Shown: piece after piece, positions 1 to 9,168 of the stretch
How the letters are laid out: each line of letters begins with the position of its first letter
How positions within the stretch are numbered: position 1 is the stretch's first letter
NCBI GenBank assembly: GCA_964400285.1
Contig: CAYNTK010000002.1
Location: 217,124-281,123 of the forward strand
Origin: FEN-1279 sp964400285
Lineage (GTDB): Bacteria > Bacteroidota > Ignavibacteria > Tepidaquicellales > Tepidaquicellaceae
DNA length: 64,000 bases
Direction of reading: 5' to 3'
The notes under the pieces: generated by a model
The model's database searches: none
The model's input: only the letters and a program-made list of their open reading frames with translations
What the model was told of the DNA's origin: nothing
Program-made: the position numbers and the translations under genes

Positions 1-1214
1 ATGATACAAAACAAATAATAGAAAATCATATTCAGCAATATTTGGAACAAGGTTATGACATTAAACATATACATCGAACAAACCGAGAAGGATTTAAAGC
101 AGGTGCTTTAAAAGAAGGTCTTAAGACTTGCAGAGGTGAATTCGTTGCTATTTTCGATGCTGATTTTATTCCAAGAAAAAAATTTTTAAAAAGAACTCTT
201 CCTTATTTTTATAAAGACGAGAAAATTGCTCTCGTTCAAACCCGTTGGGAACATATTAATAGAGAATATTCAATCTTAACCAAAGCTCAAGCAATTGCTC
301 TCGATGGTCATTTTGTAATCGAACAAGCAGTTAGAAATAGGGCGGGATTTTTTATACAATTTAATGGAACTGGTGGAGTTTGGAGAAAAGAAGCTATATT
401 CGATGCTGGTAATTGGCAAGCAGACACTTTAACAGAAGATCTCGATTTATCTTATCGTGCACAGATGAAAGGTTGGAAAATAAAATACATTGTAAATTTT
501 ACCTCTCCAGCAGAATTACCCGCTGAAATAAACTCATTAAAATCCCAGCAATTCAGATGGACAAAAGGTGCAATTGAAACTGCAAAAAAATTATTTCCAA
601 AAGTTTTAAAGGCAAATATGTCTTTAAAAATGAAAGTTCAATCATTTGTTCATTTATGTTCCAATATTGCTTATCCATTTATTTTACTTGCTGGTATTTT
701 AAATCTTCCCGTAACTTTAATTAAAGAAACAGGTGACTACGACCCTGTATTTAAACTTATGTCTCTTTTTATTTTTGCTTTTATTAGTTCCTTTATGTTT
801 TATCTTTATTCTCAAAAAGATGTATATGAAGACTGGCAAAAAAGGATTGTCCTTTTCCCTGTTTTTTTAACTGGTAGTATGGGTATGTCAGTAAATAATA
901 CCAAAGCGGTTTTTGAAGGATTAATAAATAAAAAAAGTGAATTCGTAAGAACTCCAAAATTTAAAATTACCGATGAAAAGCATACATGGAAAGATAAAAA
1001 ATATTTAACAAAAAAAATTCCATTCACTACTTATATTGAAGCTATCCTCTCTATATATTGCTTTATTGGAGTTGGCATTTCGGTATATTATGTCCAGATT
1101 GCATCTTTACCATTTCAGCTAATGTTTGCAACCGGTTTTGGATTAATTGCGTTTTTATCCATCAAACAAGTCGTAGTTTATAATAAAACAATAAAAAATT
1201 TAAATGCAAAATGA
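1..1214 (+). CDS. Cellulose-synthase-like family 2 glycosyltransferase (5' truncated)
   Basis: Processive membrane GT2 that would polymerise a beta-linked glycan at the inner membrane from a nucleotide sugar. The frame is open to the left edge of the window, so the gene starts outside it; the TTG at 42 is an internal codon. Counting from that codon, the substrate-binding DAD is near residues 39-41, the catalytic TED at 131-133 and QQFRW (the QxxRW motif of processive synthases) at 169-173. Several membrane segments follow, from about residue 203 to the end. Its stop overlaps the start of the next gene by 4 bp, which implies co-expression. The polymer made cannot be read from the sequence; cellulose synthase-like glucomannan synthases (CslA type) are the closest kind. 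Confidence 0.88.
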   Translation, partial: DTKQIIENHIQQYLEQGYDIKHIHRTNREGFKAGALKEGLKTCRGEFVAIFDADFIPRKKFLKRTLPYFYKDEKIALVQTRWEHINREYSILTKAQAIALDGHFVIEQAVRNRAGFFIQFNGTGGVWRKEAIFDAGNWQADTLTEDLDLSYRAQMKGWKIKYIVNFTSPAELPAEINSLKSQQFRWTKGAIETAKKLFPKVLKANMSLKMKVQSFVHLCSNIAYPFILLAGILNLPVTLIKETGDYDPVFKLMSLFIFAFISSFMFYLYSQKDVYEDWQKRIVLFPVFLTGSMGMSVNNTKAVFEGLINKKSEFVRTPKFKITDEKHTWKDKKYLTKKIPFTTYIEAILSIYCFIGVGISVYYVQIASLPFQLMFATGFGLIAFLSIKQVVVYNKTIKNLNAK

Positions 1215-1987
1215 ATAGTTTAGAAGAATATATCATTAAACTCAAAGCTAAACTTAACGACTCGGTCTTTTCACCTCAATTTATTCGACTTGCAAATTTG
1301 TATTTTATAAATGAACAATATGATGAATGTATTAATGTATGCACTATAGGTTTAAACATTTTCCCAGATTATCTTACTGCTAAATTGCTTCTGCTGAAAG
1401 CTTTAATAAAACTTGAATATATTAATGAAGCAGAAAAATTATTTTCGGAAATTAAAAATAAACTTCAAAACGATGATTTAGTAAAATATTTTGAACGAAG
1501 CATCTCTGAGATTAAGGGGAAAGCAGTGCAGGAAAGAATTTTTTATCCCCATAAAATAAATACAACAATCGATTTTTCTACTTATAAAAATAAAATTGAT
1601 GAAATAAATATAGACACAAACTGTGTTATTGATATAGATGAATATTTAGACCCAGATTTCAAAATTCCAAAAGAACTTGAGAAAATGTTTGAAAAATTCT
1701 GTAATGAATATGAAAACTTTAAATTTGATTTAGATGATAATCAGTTAATTAAATCCGAACCTAAAAATAAAAAAGAAAATAATGGTCAGACAAATACAAG
1801 TTCTTTTTTGTCCAAAATAAATATATTAACCGAAACAATTGCAGACATTTACTTCAAGCAGGGTTACATTAAAGAAGCTTTTGATACTTATAATATTCTT
1901 ATCGAAAATAAACATCCAAACAGCAGGAGGATTCAGGAAAAGCTCTACGAACTTGAAAGAAGTATGGTTAATGGTAAGAATCTGTGA
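1211..1987 (+). CDS. TPR-containing protein of unknown function
   Basis: A soluble 258-aa protein with no signal peptide. The N-terminal 90 residues look like helical TPR-type repeats (alternating large and small residues, with a YDECINVCTIGLNIFPDY-like unit), and another TPR-like pair lies near the C-terminus (IYFKQGYIKEAFDTYNIL). The middle third is acidic and probably disordered. It overlaps the glycosyltransferase stop by 4 bp (ATGA), so it may be a scaffold or partner of that enzyme; this is inference from coupling. Its 3' end overlaps the convergent RqcH gene by 20 bp. Confidence 0.75.
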   Translation: MNSLEEYIIKLKAKLNDSVFSPQFIRLANLYFINEQYDECINVCTIGLNIFPDYLTAKLLLLKALIKLEYINEAEKLFSEIKNKLQNDDLVKYFERSISEIKGKAVQERIFYPHKINTTIDFSTYKNKIDEINIDTNCVIDIDEYLDPDFKIPKELEKMFEKFCNEYENFKFDLDDNQLIKSEPKNKKENNGQTNTSSFLSKINILTETIADIYFKQGYIKEAFDTYNILIENKHPNSRRIQEKLYELERSMVNGKNL

Positions 1988-3572
1988 TTTGTTCTTCTGG
2001 TAAACCCGGTTTAACAAAAATTACTTTTTCTCTTTCCATAACAACACTCCCCTCTTTAAATCCTTTTCTTTTCTTTACATATTTCTTTTCACAAAAAGCT
2101 ACGGGAACGTTTGAAGCATTACGGGCTTTGCTATAATATGCAGCTATAGATGCAGCTTTTTCTATTACTTTTTTGTTGGGAGGATTTTTTTTATCGGATA
2201 TTTTTAAGACTGTATGTGAGCCACTCACTCCTCGAACATGGAACCATAAATCACTTTGAGAACTGTATCTGGTCGTTAATAAATCATTCGAAGCACTGTC
2301 CTTTCCTACCCAAACCTCGTATTTATTTTCTATTATAAATTTTCTGAACTTTGCTGTTTCATCAGTTTGTTTTAATGCCTTCTCTGTCATCTTTAACGGT
2401 TTTAAATTTTTTGTATTTTTAATCTCAATTATTTCATTTTTATACTTTTCTATCTTATATTCGAGTTTTTTTAATTTTTCAGTTAAAATTTCTATTGAAT
2501 TCTTTTGTTTTTTATATTTTTCATAATATATTTGTGCATTCTCCGAAGGACTTAATTCTCTTTTTAATTTTATTTCAATTTTTTCAGGATACTCTTCTCT
2601 TTCTAAAATAAGTTTTTCATCTCCTTTTTTTATCGATTGAATATTAGTTAAGATTAAATCACCATAATTTTTTAATTCCTCAAAATTTTTGGAATATTCA
2701 AATTGATTTTTCAGAGATTTATATACCTTCTCTAATTTCTTTAGCTCAACTTCTTTTTTTAAAAGTAAACTTTTTATCTTCTTATCTTCATTAATTCTAT
2801 TATAAAAAAATTTTATATAAGCATTTATTAATTGGTTGATATTTTCATATTCATAAATTTCGAAATCGTTTAAATATCTTAAACTTATCAATGAAGGATA
2901 TAACAATGTACCTTTCCTATATATTAAATATTTTGACAAATTTATTCTCTTATTAATATCATCAATCTTATTATCGATTAAATTTACTAATTCATCACTA
3001 ATTATTCTTTCTCCGTCAATATTCAATTCATATAAGATTTCTTTGTAGATTAATTCTCCATAATGCCTATATCTGCTTCGGTAAAAATCTTTTATCTTTT
3101 CATAACTTTTTCCTGATTTTTCATTTTTTCTCGAAAATAATATATTAATTTGGTGCCCGACCAAATCATTTTTGTTTTTGAACGAATCTATAATTTCTCC
3201 ATCTGATATTACTACAAAATTGTATTTAGATTTAAAAAAGACAAAAATAATTTCTATTTTTTTACTTAATTCAATTTTAATAATTCTATCCTCATTATAC
3301 ATATACACTTTCTTTATTTCCAAATCATATAAATCTTTGAAAAGATTTAGAACATTTTTCTTTGCTTTACTGAATTTATTTTTTAAAACTATATATGGAA
3401 ATTTTTCATTTGAAGAGAATTCGATATATTTACTTTTTAAATCTGTTGAATGGAATAAATCTAATATTAATTTATCTTTTTCTTGAGTAAATATTTCTTT
3501 AATTGTATAACCGGATATTTCTTCGTCGAGAAATTTTGAAATCTCTTTTAATAAAAAAAAATTGTCTAACAA
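1968..3572 (-). CDS. rqcH: RqcH/NFACT family ribosome-associated quality control protein
   Basis: Homologue of eukaryotic Rqc2/NEMF. In bacteria RqcH binds obstructed 50S subunits carrying peptidyl-tRNA and adds alanine tails that mark the nascent chain for degradation. The 534-aa protein has an N-terminal NFACT-N region, a long Lys/Glu-rich coiled coil at about residues 255-390, and a C-terminal NFACT-R domain with the signature WFHVRGVSGSH near residues 443-453. Older annotations call this family fibronectin-binding protein. It lies 8 bp downstream of atpG in the same direction and may be transcribed with the ATP synthase genes. Its 3' end overlaps the convergent TPR gene. Confidence 0.88.
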   Translation of the reverse strand: MLDNFFLLKEISKFLDEEISGYTIKEIFTQEKDKLILDLFHSTDLKSKYIEFSSNEKFPYIVLKNKFSKAKKNVLNLFKDLYDLEIKKVYMYNEDRIIKIELSKKIEIIFVFFKSKYNFVVISDGEIIDSFKNKNDLVGHQINILFSRKNEKSGKSYEKIKDFYRSRYRHYGELIYKEILYELNIDGERIISDELVNLIDNKIDDINKRINLSKYLIYRKGTLLYPSLISLRYLNDFEIYEYENINQLINAYIKFFYNRINEDKKIKSLLLKKEVELKKLEKVYKSLKNQFEYSKNFEELKNYGDLILTNIQSIKKGDEKLILEREEYPEKIEIKLKRELSPSENAQIYYEKYKKQKNSIEILTEKLKKLEYKIEKYKNEIIEIKNTKNLKPLKMTEKALKQTDETAKFRKFIIENKYEVWVGKDSASNDLLTTRYSSQSDLWFHVRGVSGSHTVLKISDKKNPPNKKVIEKAASIAAYYSKARNASNVPVAFCEKKYVKKRKGFKEGSVVMEREKVIFVKPGLPEEQITDSYH

Positions 3573-3580
3573 TTTTTTAA

Positions 3581-4441
3581 TTAACCTTCTTTTAGTGCCT
3601 CGGCTCCGCTTACAATTTCGAGTAACTCTTTCGTTATAGCTTCTTGACGGGCTTTGTTATATAATAAGTTAAGGAGTCGTATTAAATCTTCCGCATTCTT
3701 AGTTGCAAGCTCCATTGCTGTCATTCTTGCACCAAGTTCTGCAGCATTTGATTCTAATAATATTTTCCAAAATTGAACCTTTAGATGCTTTGGGATTAAT
3801 TCTTCAAGAATTTCCCTTGACGATGGTTCATATATATAATCTATTAAATCTACTTCAGCTTTCTCTTCGGGTTTCGAAAGTGGTAAAAACTGTTCTTTCG
3901 TTACAACTTGCTTTACCACTGATTTAAATTCATTGTATATTATTTCGACAAAATCGAATTCCTCATTTAAATATCCCGACACGATATAGTTAGCAATTTC
4001 GTTGGATACGCTTAAATCAAGATTTGAAAAAATCTGTATGTAACTTTTTATTACATTATATTTTCGTTTTATAAAAAAATCATATCCTTTTTTACCAACA
4101 GTTATGATAGGTGTATCTCTTCCAATTTCGTCAATATAATTAGCAGTATATTTAATAACATTTGAATTAAATGAACCGCACATTCCTCTATCCCCTGCTA
4201 CAATAACAACAACTCTTTTTTTTATTTCCCTTTTAACCATAAGTGGGCTATAAATATTTTCTGAAGCCGAAACAAGATGTGAAAGCAGTTCGGACATTTT
4301 AAAAGCATAAGGTCGAGTAGCTATTATTCTATCCTGTGCTTTTTTAAGCTTTGTCGCAGAAATCATTTTCATTGCTTTAGTAATTTTCTGCGTGCTTTTT
4401 ACAGCTGTAATTCTATTTTTTATTTCCTTTAATGTAGCCAA
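3581..4441 (-). CDS. atpG: ATP synthase F1 gamma subunit
   Basis: Central rotor stalk of the F1 sector, coupling c-ring rotation to catalysis in the alpha/beta hexamer. The 286-aa length is normal. The N-terminal helix (TLKEIKNRITAVKSTQKITKAMKMIS) and the C-terminal helix (ELGARMTAMELATKNAEDLI) form the antiparallel coiled coil and are typical of the family; GDRGMCGSFN is the conserved central motif. It follows the unknown 97-aa gene by 5 bp and precedes rqcH by 8 bp, so it belongs to the ATP synthase operon. Confidence 0.97.
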   Translation of the reverse strand: MATLKEIKNRITAVKSTQKITKAMKMISATKLKKAQDRIIATRPYAFKMSELLSHLVSASENIYSPLMVKREIKKRVVVIVAGDRGMCGSFNSNVIKYTANYIDEIGRDTPIITVGKKGYDFFIKRKYNVIKSYIQIFSNLDLSVSNEIANYIVSGYLNEEFDFVEIIYNEFKSVVKQVVTKEQFLPLSKPEEKAEVDLIDYIYEPSSREILEELIPKHLKVQFWKILLESNAAELGARMTAMELATKNAEDLIRLLNLLYNKARQEAITKELLEIVSGAEALKEG

Positions 4442-4446
4442 TCTTT

Positions 4447-4740
4447 TTAATTATTTTTTTCCGCCTCAATTTTCGAAATATTCTTTTCTACAAATTTTTT
4501 TTCTATCAATTTTTCAAGTTCTGCATATTTAACTGTGGATGAGCGAGGTTGTGCTTGTATTATTGCATTAAAAATCGTATCCGTCTGATTATTAAGATAC
4601 ATATTAAGACAAAAGCTTAACCTGTTTCTATCATTAGCTACCGGTATTATATCTTCCAATTCATCGATAGCAGAATATAACTTTTTAATTGCTGTTTCTG
4701 AATCAAAATAATTTACTTCTGCTGGTGGTTTTGTCGTCAT
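4447..4740 (-). CDS. Unknown 97-aa protein inside the ATP synthase operon
   Basis: Not recognised. It is a small soluble protein with no signal peptide or membrane segment, predicted mostly helical, with a charged C-terminus rich in Lys and Glu. It sits between atpA (15 bp upstream) and atpG (5 bp downstream) on the same strand, so it is almost certainly translated from the ATP synthase mRNA. It does not resemble epsilon, delta or an AtpI/AtpZ-type protein: it lacks the N-terminal beta-sandwich pattern of epsilon and has no hydrophobic helices. Possible roles are an assembly or regulatory factor or a lineage-specific subunit; this is inference from position only. Confidence 0.8.
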   Translation of the reverse strand: MTTKPPAEVNYFDSETAIKKLYSAIDELEDIIPVANDRNRLSFCLNMYLNNQTDTIFNAIIQAQPRSSTVKYAELEKLIEKKFVEKNISKIEAEKNN

Positions 4741-4755
4741 AAAATTTTATATGAT

Positions 4756-6276
4756 TTATTTTATTTTTGTTACAAATCTATCTTTAAATTCCTGTATTAC
4801 TTTATTAAGTCTGCTAATTATATCATCCGTTAAATCTTTTTTTTCTAATATATCGTTTAAAATATCTTTATGTAAATTCTCAACCTCAGAAAGAAATTCA
4901 TTTTCGAATTGTGCTAAATATGACACAGGAATATCATCGAGGTAACCTTTAGTCGCAGTATAAACCATGACAACTTGCTTTTCAATATCCATTGGTACAT
5001 ATTGTTTCTGTTTTAATATTTCTACAAGTCTTTCTCCTCTTCTTAATTGTTGAAGTGTCGATTTATCTAAATCCGAACCAAATTTTGCAAATGCTTCCAA
5101 TTCCCGATATTGTGCAAGTTCGATTCTTAGCGTTCCTGCAATTTTTTTCATTGCTTTGATTTGTGCATTTCCTCCAACACGAGATACGGATATACCCACG
5201 TTGATTGCCGGTCTTACACCAGCATTAAATAAATTCGGTTCGAGATAAATCTGTCCGTCTGTAATGGAAATCACATTCGTTGGTATATATGCCGCAACAT
5301 CACCTGCTTTTGTCTCAATAACAGGTAATGCAGTTAAACTGCCTCCGCCCAGCTCATCCGAAAGTTTAGAAGCTCGTTCGAGCAATCTTGAATGTAAATA
5401 AAATACATCACCCGGATATGCTTCTCTCCCTGGTGGTCTTCTCAAAAGTAAGGATATTTCTCTGTACGCTGCAGCGTGCTTCGTTAAATCATCATAAATT
5501 ACAAGTGCATGTTTTCCTCTATCTCTGTAATATTCTCCAAGAGTTGCACCAGAATACGGAGCTATATAAAGCATCGGTGCTGGGTCTGATGCTGAAGCAG
5601 ATATTATCGTTGTATAATCCATTGCTCCTGCATCATATAAATTTTTATATACTTGAGCGATTGTTGAACCTTTTTGACCAATTGCAACATAAATGCAATA
5701 CACATCTTTACCCTTCTGATTAATTATTGTATCTATTGCTATTGCCGTCTTACCTGTTTGCCTGTCTCCTATAATTAATTCTCGCTGCCCACGCCCAATT
5801 GGTATCATCGCATCTACTGCTTTTAACCCTGTTTGTAATGGTTCTTTCACAGGTTGCCTCTGTATTACGCCAAGAGCTTTTCTTTCCATCGGAAGAAATA
5901 CTTCTGTTTTAATATCACCTTTTCCATCTACAGGTTCACCAAGAGGATTTATTACTCTTCCAAGCATTGCTTCTCCTGCTGGCATTGATGCAATCCTTCC
6001 TGTTCTTTTCACCTGGTCTCCTTCTTCCACAAGCTCCGTATTTCCAAATAATATACAACCGACATTATCTTCTTCAAGGTTTAATGCAATACCAATAACT
6101 CCATTTGGAAATTCCAATAGCTCACTTGCCATACACTTGGAAAGTCCATAAACTCTTGCCACACCGTCTCCAACCGATAACACAGTCCCTACATCATATA
6201 CATCTACTTCTTTTTCGAAACCAGATAACTGCTTTAGCAGCATCTTGGATACTTCACCTGATTTTACATCAAACAT
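4756..6276 (-). CDS. atpA: ATP synthase F1 alpha subunit
   Basis: Non-catalytic nucleotide-binding subunit of the F1 hexamer. The 506 residues match the family length. The Walker A motif GDRQTGKT is at residues 170-177, preceded by the conserved PIGRGQRELIIG. The visitor motif near residue 340-380 (PAINVGISVSRVGGNAQ) includes the arginine-finger region SVSRVG. The start at 6276 gives the usual N-terminal helix (KSGEVSKMLLKQLSGFE) that contacts the delta subunit. It lies between atpH (43 bp upstream) and the unknown 97-aa gene. Confidence 0.98.
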   Translation of the reverse strand: MFDVKSGEVSKMLLKQLSGFEKEVDVYDVGTVLSVGDGVARVYGLSKCMASELLEFPNGVIGIALNLEEDNVGCILFGNTELVEEGDQVKRTGRIASMPAGEAMLGRVINPLGEPVDGKGDIKTEVFLPMERKALGVIQRQPVKEPLQTGLKAVDAMIPIGRGQRELIIGDRQTGKTAIAIDTIINQKGKDVYCIYVAIGQKGSTIAQVYKNLYDAGAMDYTTIISASASDPAPMLYIAPYSGATLGEYYRDRGKHALVIYDDLTKHAAAYREISLLLRRPPGREAYPGDVFYLHSRLLERASKLSDELGGGSLTALPVIETKAGDVAAYIPTNVISITDGQIYLEPNLFNAGVRPAINVGISVSRVGGNAQIKAMKKIAGTLRIELAQYRELEAFAKFGSDLDKSTLQQLRRGERLVEILKQKQYVPMDIEKQVVMVYTATKGYLDDIPVSYLAQFENEFLSEVENLHKDILNDILEKKDLTDDIISRLNKVIQEFKDRFVTKIK

Positions 6277-6319
6277 TTTTAAATACTCCTATATATATTG
6301 CGGTTTTCATCCGCTAATA

Positions 6320-6871
6320 TTAATTCTGTTTTATATTAATTCCTTTAAATCTATTTCTTAAATTTTCGAGCTGCCTTTTTATGCTTGCATCTATTACTTC
6401 ATCTTTTACTTTAATTGTAAATCCACCCATAAGACTCTCATCTATATAAAATTCAGGAATACTGTCCATTCTTGTAAATCCGTCTAATTTTTCTTTCAAT
6501 TTCTTTTTCTCTTTGTCTGAAATCTTAATAGCTGTTTTTACCTCTGCTTTTACCTTCCCTTCAGCTTCATTTTTTAATTCGAGAAAACCATTAAAAATAT
6601 CCGATACAAGCATCCCTCTATTATTTGTAATAATTAATTTTATAAAATCTATGGTTAATTTATTTATCTTCTTATCGAAAAGCTTTTCAACTATTTGGAT
6701 TTTCTTTTCTTCTCTGATTACTGGACTTGAAAAAAATAAATTCAAATCCCTGTTCGATTTAATCAAATCAATTAAATTTATACAATCCTCCGCAACTTTG
6801 TTAAGCTTTTTTTCGCTTACTGCTGCTTCATATAATGCTAACGAATACCTTCTTGTCGCTTTTGATAACAT
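6320..6871 (-). CDS. atpH: ATP synthase F1 delta subunit
   Basis: Peripheral-stalk subunit that joins the alpha subunit N-termini to subunit b (OSCP family). It has 183 aa with the family N-terminal helical bundle (RRYSLALYEAAVSEKKL) and the C-terminal signature MGGFTIKVKDEVIDASIKRQLENL, which corresponds to the conserved GG.x(3)..D..D.S...QL pattern. It is placed 11 bp after atpF in the operon. Sequence conservation of this subunit is generally low, but position and both motifs agree. Confidence 0.95.
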   Translation of the reverse strand: MLSKATRRYSLALYEAAVSEKKLNKVAEDCINLIDLIKSNRDLNLFFSSPVIREEKKIQIVEKLFDKKINKLTIDFIKLIITNNRGMLVSDIFNGFLELKNEAEGKVKAEVKTAIKISDKEKKKLKEKLDGFTRMDSIPEFYIDESLMGGFTIKVKDEVIDASIKRQLENLRNRFKGINIKQN

Positions 6872-6882
6872 TAATTCATTAA

Positions 6883-7446
6883 TTAATTTTTGGGGATTTT
6901 ATTAATGAAATCATCTATTATCTTTTTCTGCTTTTTCTCATCTAAAGTCTCATTAATTATCTTCTCCGCGGCTTTTATTGCAAGTTCGGATATCTCATCT
7001 TTTATTTGTGCCATTGCTGTTTCTTTCTGCTGTTCGATTTCTTTTTTAGCTTGTTCTACCATCTTTCTCGATTCTTCGTTTGCTTTATTTATTATATCAT
7101 CTCTTAACTTATTTGCCATTTCTCTGCCTTCCATTATTATCTTCTGTGCTTGGGAATTTGCTTCAGCTAACGTTTTTTTATTTTGCTCTAATAATTCGTG
7201 TGCTTCTTTATTTTGCTTCTCTGCATTCTCCAGAGATGTCTTTATTGTATCTTCTCTATTTTGCAATGCTTTTATCAATGGTCCCCAGGCAACCTTCCAC
7301 AATAGTAACAATAATAATATAAAAATTATGATTGTCCAGATTATTAACCCCGGATTTACCGATAGTAATGATGGCTTTTCATGACCATCTCCACTCAATA
7401 AAAGAATACAAAAATTATTTAGAAGCAATGAGATATAATATATCAT
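6883..7446 (-). CDS. atpF: ATP synthase Fo b subunit
   Basis: Peripheral-stalk subunit anchored by one N-terminal membrane helix (LIIWTIIIFILLLLLLWKVAWGPL, about residues 33-56), followed by a long charged coiled coil to the C-terminus. PLIKALQNREDTIK just after the membrane segment is the conserved b-subunit motif. The ORF begins about 30 residues before the helix with a short hydrophobic stretch, so the true start could be later, but no better-placed start is obvious. It lies between atpE and atpH in the standard order. Confidence 0.94.
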   Translation of the reverse strand: MIYYISLLLNNFCILLLSGDGHEKPSLLSVNPGLIIWTIIIFILLLLLLWKVAWGPLIKALQNREDTIKTSLENAEKQNKEAHELLEQNKKTLAEANSQAQKIIMEGREMANKLRDDIINKANEESRKMVEQAKKEIEQQKETAMAQIKDEISELAIKAAEKIINETLDEKKQKKIIDDFINKIPKN

Positions 7447-7483
7447 AGCTTTTATGATTTTCTAAAAATAATAAAAATTAATC

Positions 7484-7705
7484 TTAACTCTTAATTGCGA
7501 GTAATATACAGATAACTAATCCGAATAATGCCACGCCTTCGATTAGTGCTGCTGCTATAATCATCGAAGTTCTGATATCACCAAGTGCTGTTGGATTCCT
7601 TCCGCTTGCATCCATTGCTGCCGCGGCGATTTTTCCAATTCCAAATCCGGCACCGATTACTACCAACCCGGCTCCGATTCCTGCTGCTAAGTAAGCTAAA
7701 TCCAT
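7484..7705 (-). CDS. atpE: ATP synthase Fo c subunit (proton-type)
   Basis: Proteolipid of the rotor ring, a 73-aa hairpin of two membrane helices joined by the polar loop SGRNP (residues 34-38). The ion-binding carboxylate is Glu56 in ALIEGVALFG. The residue aligned with the Gln of sodium-binding c subunits is Ile23, and Glu56 is followed by Gly rather than Ser/Thr, so the ring is predicted to use protons; this comparison is with the Ilyobacter-type pattern. AAGGAGA lies just upstream of the ATG, a strong Shine-Dalgarno suited to the high copy number of c. Confidence 0.97.
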   Translation of the reverse strand: MDLAYLAAGIGAGLVVIGAGFGIGKIAAAAMDASGRNPTALGDIRTSMIIAAALIEGVALFGLVICILLAIKS

Positions 7706-7752
7706 TAATTTTTTCTCCTTAATTATTTTATGTTTTTAATTATTAAAAAATT

Positions 7753-8658
7753 TTAATGCTCTTGATGCATCGCCATATTTATAAATATTACCGATAGCAT
7801 CGTAAATATATATGCCTGTAATAATGCAACAAATATTTCAAGACAGTATATAAATAATGCAAACGGAACAGCAATTACTGCTCCCGCCCAATTCATTATA
7901 AATATCAATCCTATCAATGATAAAACAATTATCGAACCCGCCGTTATATTCGCAAACAACCTCATCAATAGTGCAAATGGTTTCGTAAATAATCCTATAA
8001 ACTCTACCACTATCATAATCGGCAATACAAACACTGGAACCCCGTGTGGGACTAAACCTTTGAAATATCCGAACACACCATTCTTCTTCATTCCCATTAT
8101 CTGTGTCGTGAAAAAAGTAATTAATGCTAATCCCGAAGTAACATTAATATTCTTTGTCGGCTGTGCCATAAAAGGTATTAGCCCTATAAAATTCGCAAAT
8201 AAAATGAAAAAGAATAACGTCAGAAAAAATGGTAATAACTTTAATCCTTCCTTACCCATATTCGGATATACTATTTCATCGCGTATAAATACTATTATCA
8301 CCTCTATAAAATTTCCTATTCCTTTTGGCACCTTGTTTTTTGTGTTAATCGAAACCGCCCGCATTAAAACTAAAATCAAAATTATAGATGATAACATCAT
8401 CATAAATAAACTCTTCGTTATAGAAAAATCGATTGTCATTCCTCCAATGTGAACTGGTGAAAATTTTGGCAAGTATAATTTCCCTAAAAAATAAAAGTCC
8501 ACATAGTCGTGGTCAACTACCTTTTCTATAATATCGAAATTTTCTCCACCTTCGGAATGTTCATTAACCTTTTTCTCTACTTCGCTGGAAAGTGTTATGT
8601 TGGTTACGAATATTACTAAAAAAAATAAAATGTATATAAATTTCCCTAATTTCAACAA
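7753..8658 (-). CDS. atpB: ATP synthase Fo a subunit
   Basis: Stator channel subunit that passes ions to and from the c ring. It has 301 aa, longer than the enterobacterial protein because of an N-terminal hydrophobic, signal-like segment (residues 6-24) and a charged region, as is common in the Bacteroidota/Chlorobi group. The essential arginine is Arg233 in LLMRLFANITAG. Five or six membrane segments are visible. It is first of the core Fo genes, with a 114-bp spacer from the atpI-like gene upstream and 47 bp to atpE. Confidence 0.96.
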   Translation of the reverse strand: MLKLGKFIYILFFLVIFVTNITLSSEVEKKVNEHSEGGENFDIIEKVVDHDYVDFYFLGKLYLPKFSPVHIGGMTIDFSITKSLFMMMLSSIILILVLMRAVSINTKNKVPKGIGNFIEVIIVFIRDEIVYPNMGKEGLKLLPFFLTLFFFILFANFIGLIPFMAQPTKNINVTSGLALITFFTTQIMGMKKNGVFGYFKGLVPHGVPVFVLPIMIVVEFIGLFTKPFALLMRLFANITAGSIIVLSLIGLIFIMNWAGAVIAVPFALFIYCLEIFVALLQAYIFTMLSVIFINMAMHQEH

Positions 8659-8772
8659 TCTAAAATTTACTATTAAATTTCATTAAAATATTTTTTTCGT
8701 TGCGTTTTAATATCTTTTTTTTAGAAAACAGTATTATTTTTTGTTCTTTGTGGTTAAAATTTCTAAAATTTT

Positions 8773-9168
8773 TTAACTCTCTTTTGTTTTCCCCGAAAAT
8801 TTATTTAGTATATATATCTCGAATATTAGATATATAAAATAAAAAACCATAAATGATAATATAAAATAATTTTTTTGCAACTTAAAGACAGTAATCAATA
8901 CTATTACTATTATTATGTTTATTAACAATCTTATAATAATACTCCCCATCGAAAACGTCATAAACTTTTTATTTGGTTTATCTAACGAATAAACAAAAAT
9001 CTTCATTCCAAATACAAAATTCACTAAGCTTAAAATCCACGATGCGAGTATTTCCATAATTCTAAACTCTGTGCTAAAAAAATTTACCAACAGCAGTATC
9101 ACTATCAACAATATACTTATTGTTAGTATATTCCTGACAAAATCGATATCTAATATCCCTTTATCCAT
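8773..9168 (-). CDS. AtpI-like small membrane protein
   Basis: 131 aa with four predicted membrane helices (about residues 12-29, 35-56, 72-92 and 98-121). Proteins of this size directly before atpB are usually ATP synthase protein I or the related Bacteroidota/Chlorobi accessory proteins, thought to help c-ring assembly or Mg2+ handling. No diagnostic motif was seen, so the assignment rests on topology and position. It overlaps the atpZ-like gene by 8 bp, which indicates translational coupling. Confidence 0.7.
   Translation of the reverse strand: MDKGILDIDFVRNILTISILLIVILLLVNFFSTEFRIMEILASWILSLVNFVFGMKIFVYSLDKPNKKFMTFSMGSIIIRLLINIIIVIVLITVFKLQKNYFILSFMVFYFIYLIFEIYILNKFSGKTKES

Noticed and set aside
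42..44. TTG at position 42 as start of the first glycosyltransferase
   Set aside because: The frame remains open to the left edge with in-family sequence, so the gene is truncated by the window.
4751..4945. 64-aa plus-strand frame at the atpA 3' end
   Set aside because: Antisense shadow of atpA with no ribosome site or family.
6890..7384. Long plus-strand frame of 164 aa opposite atpF
   Set aside because: Mirror of the b subunit coiled coil, Ser/Phe-rich as expected for antisense of Lys/Glu repeats; no signal or family.
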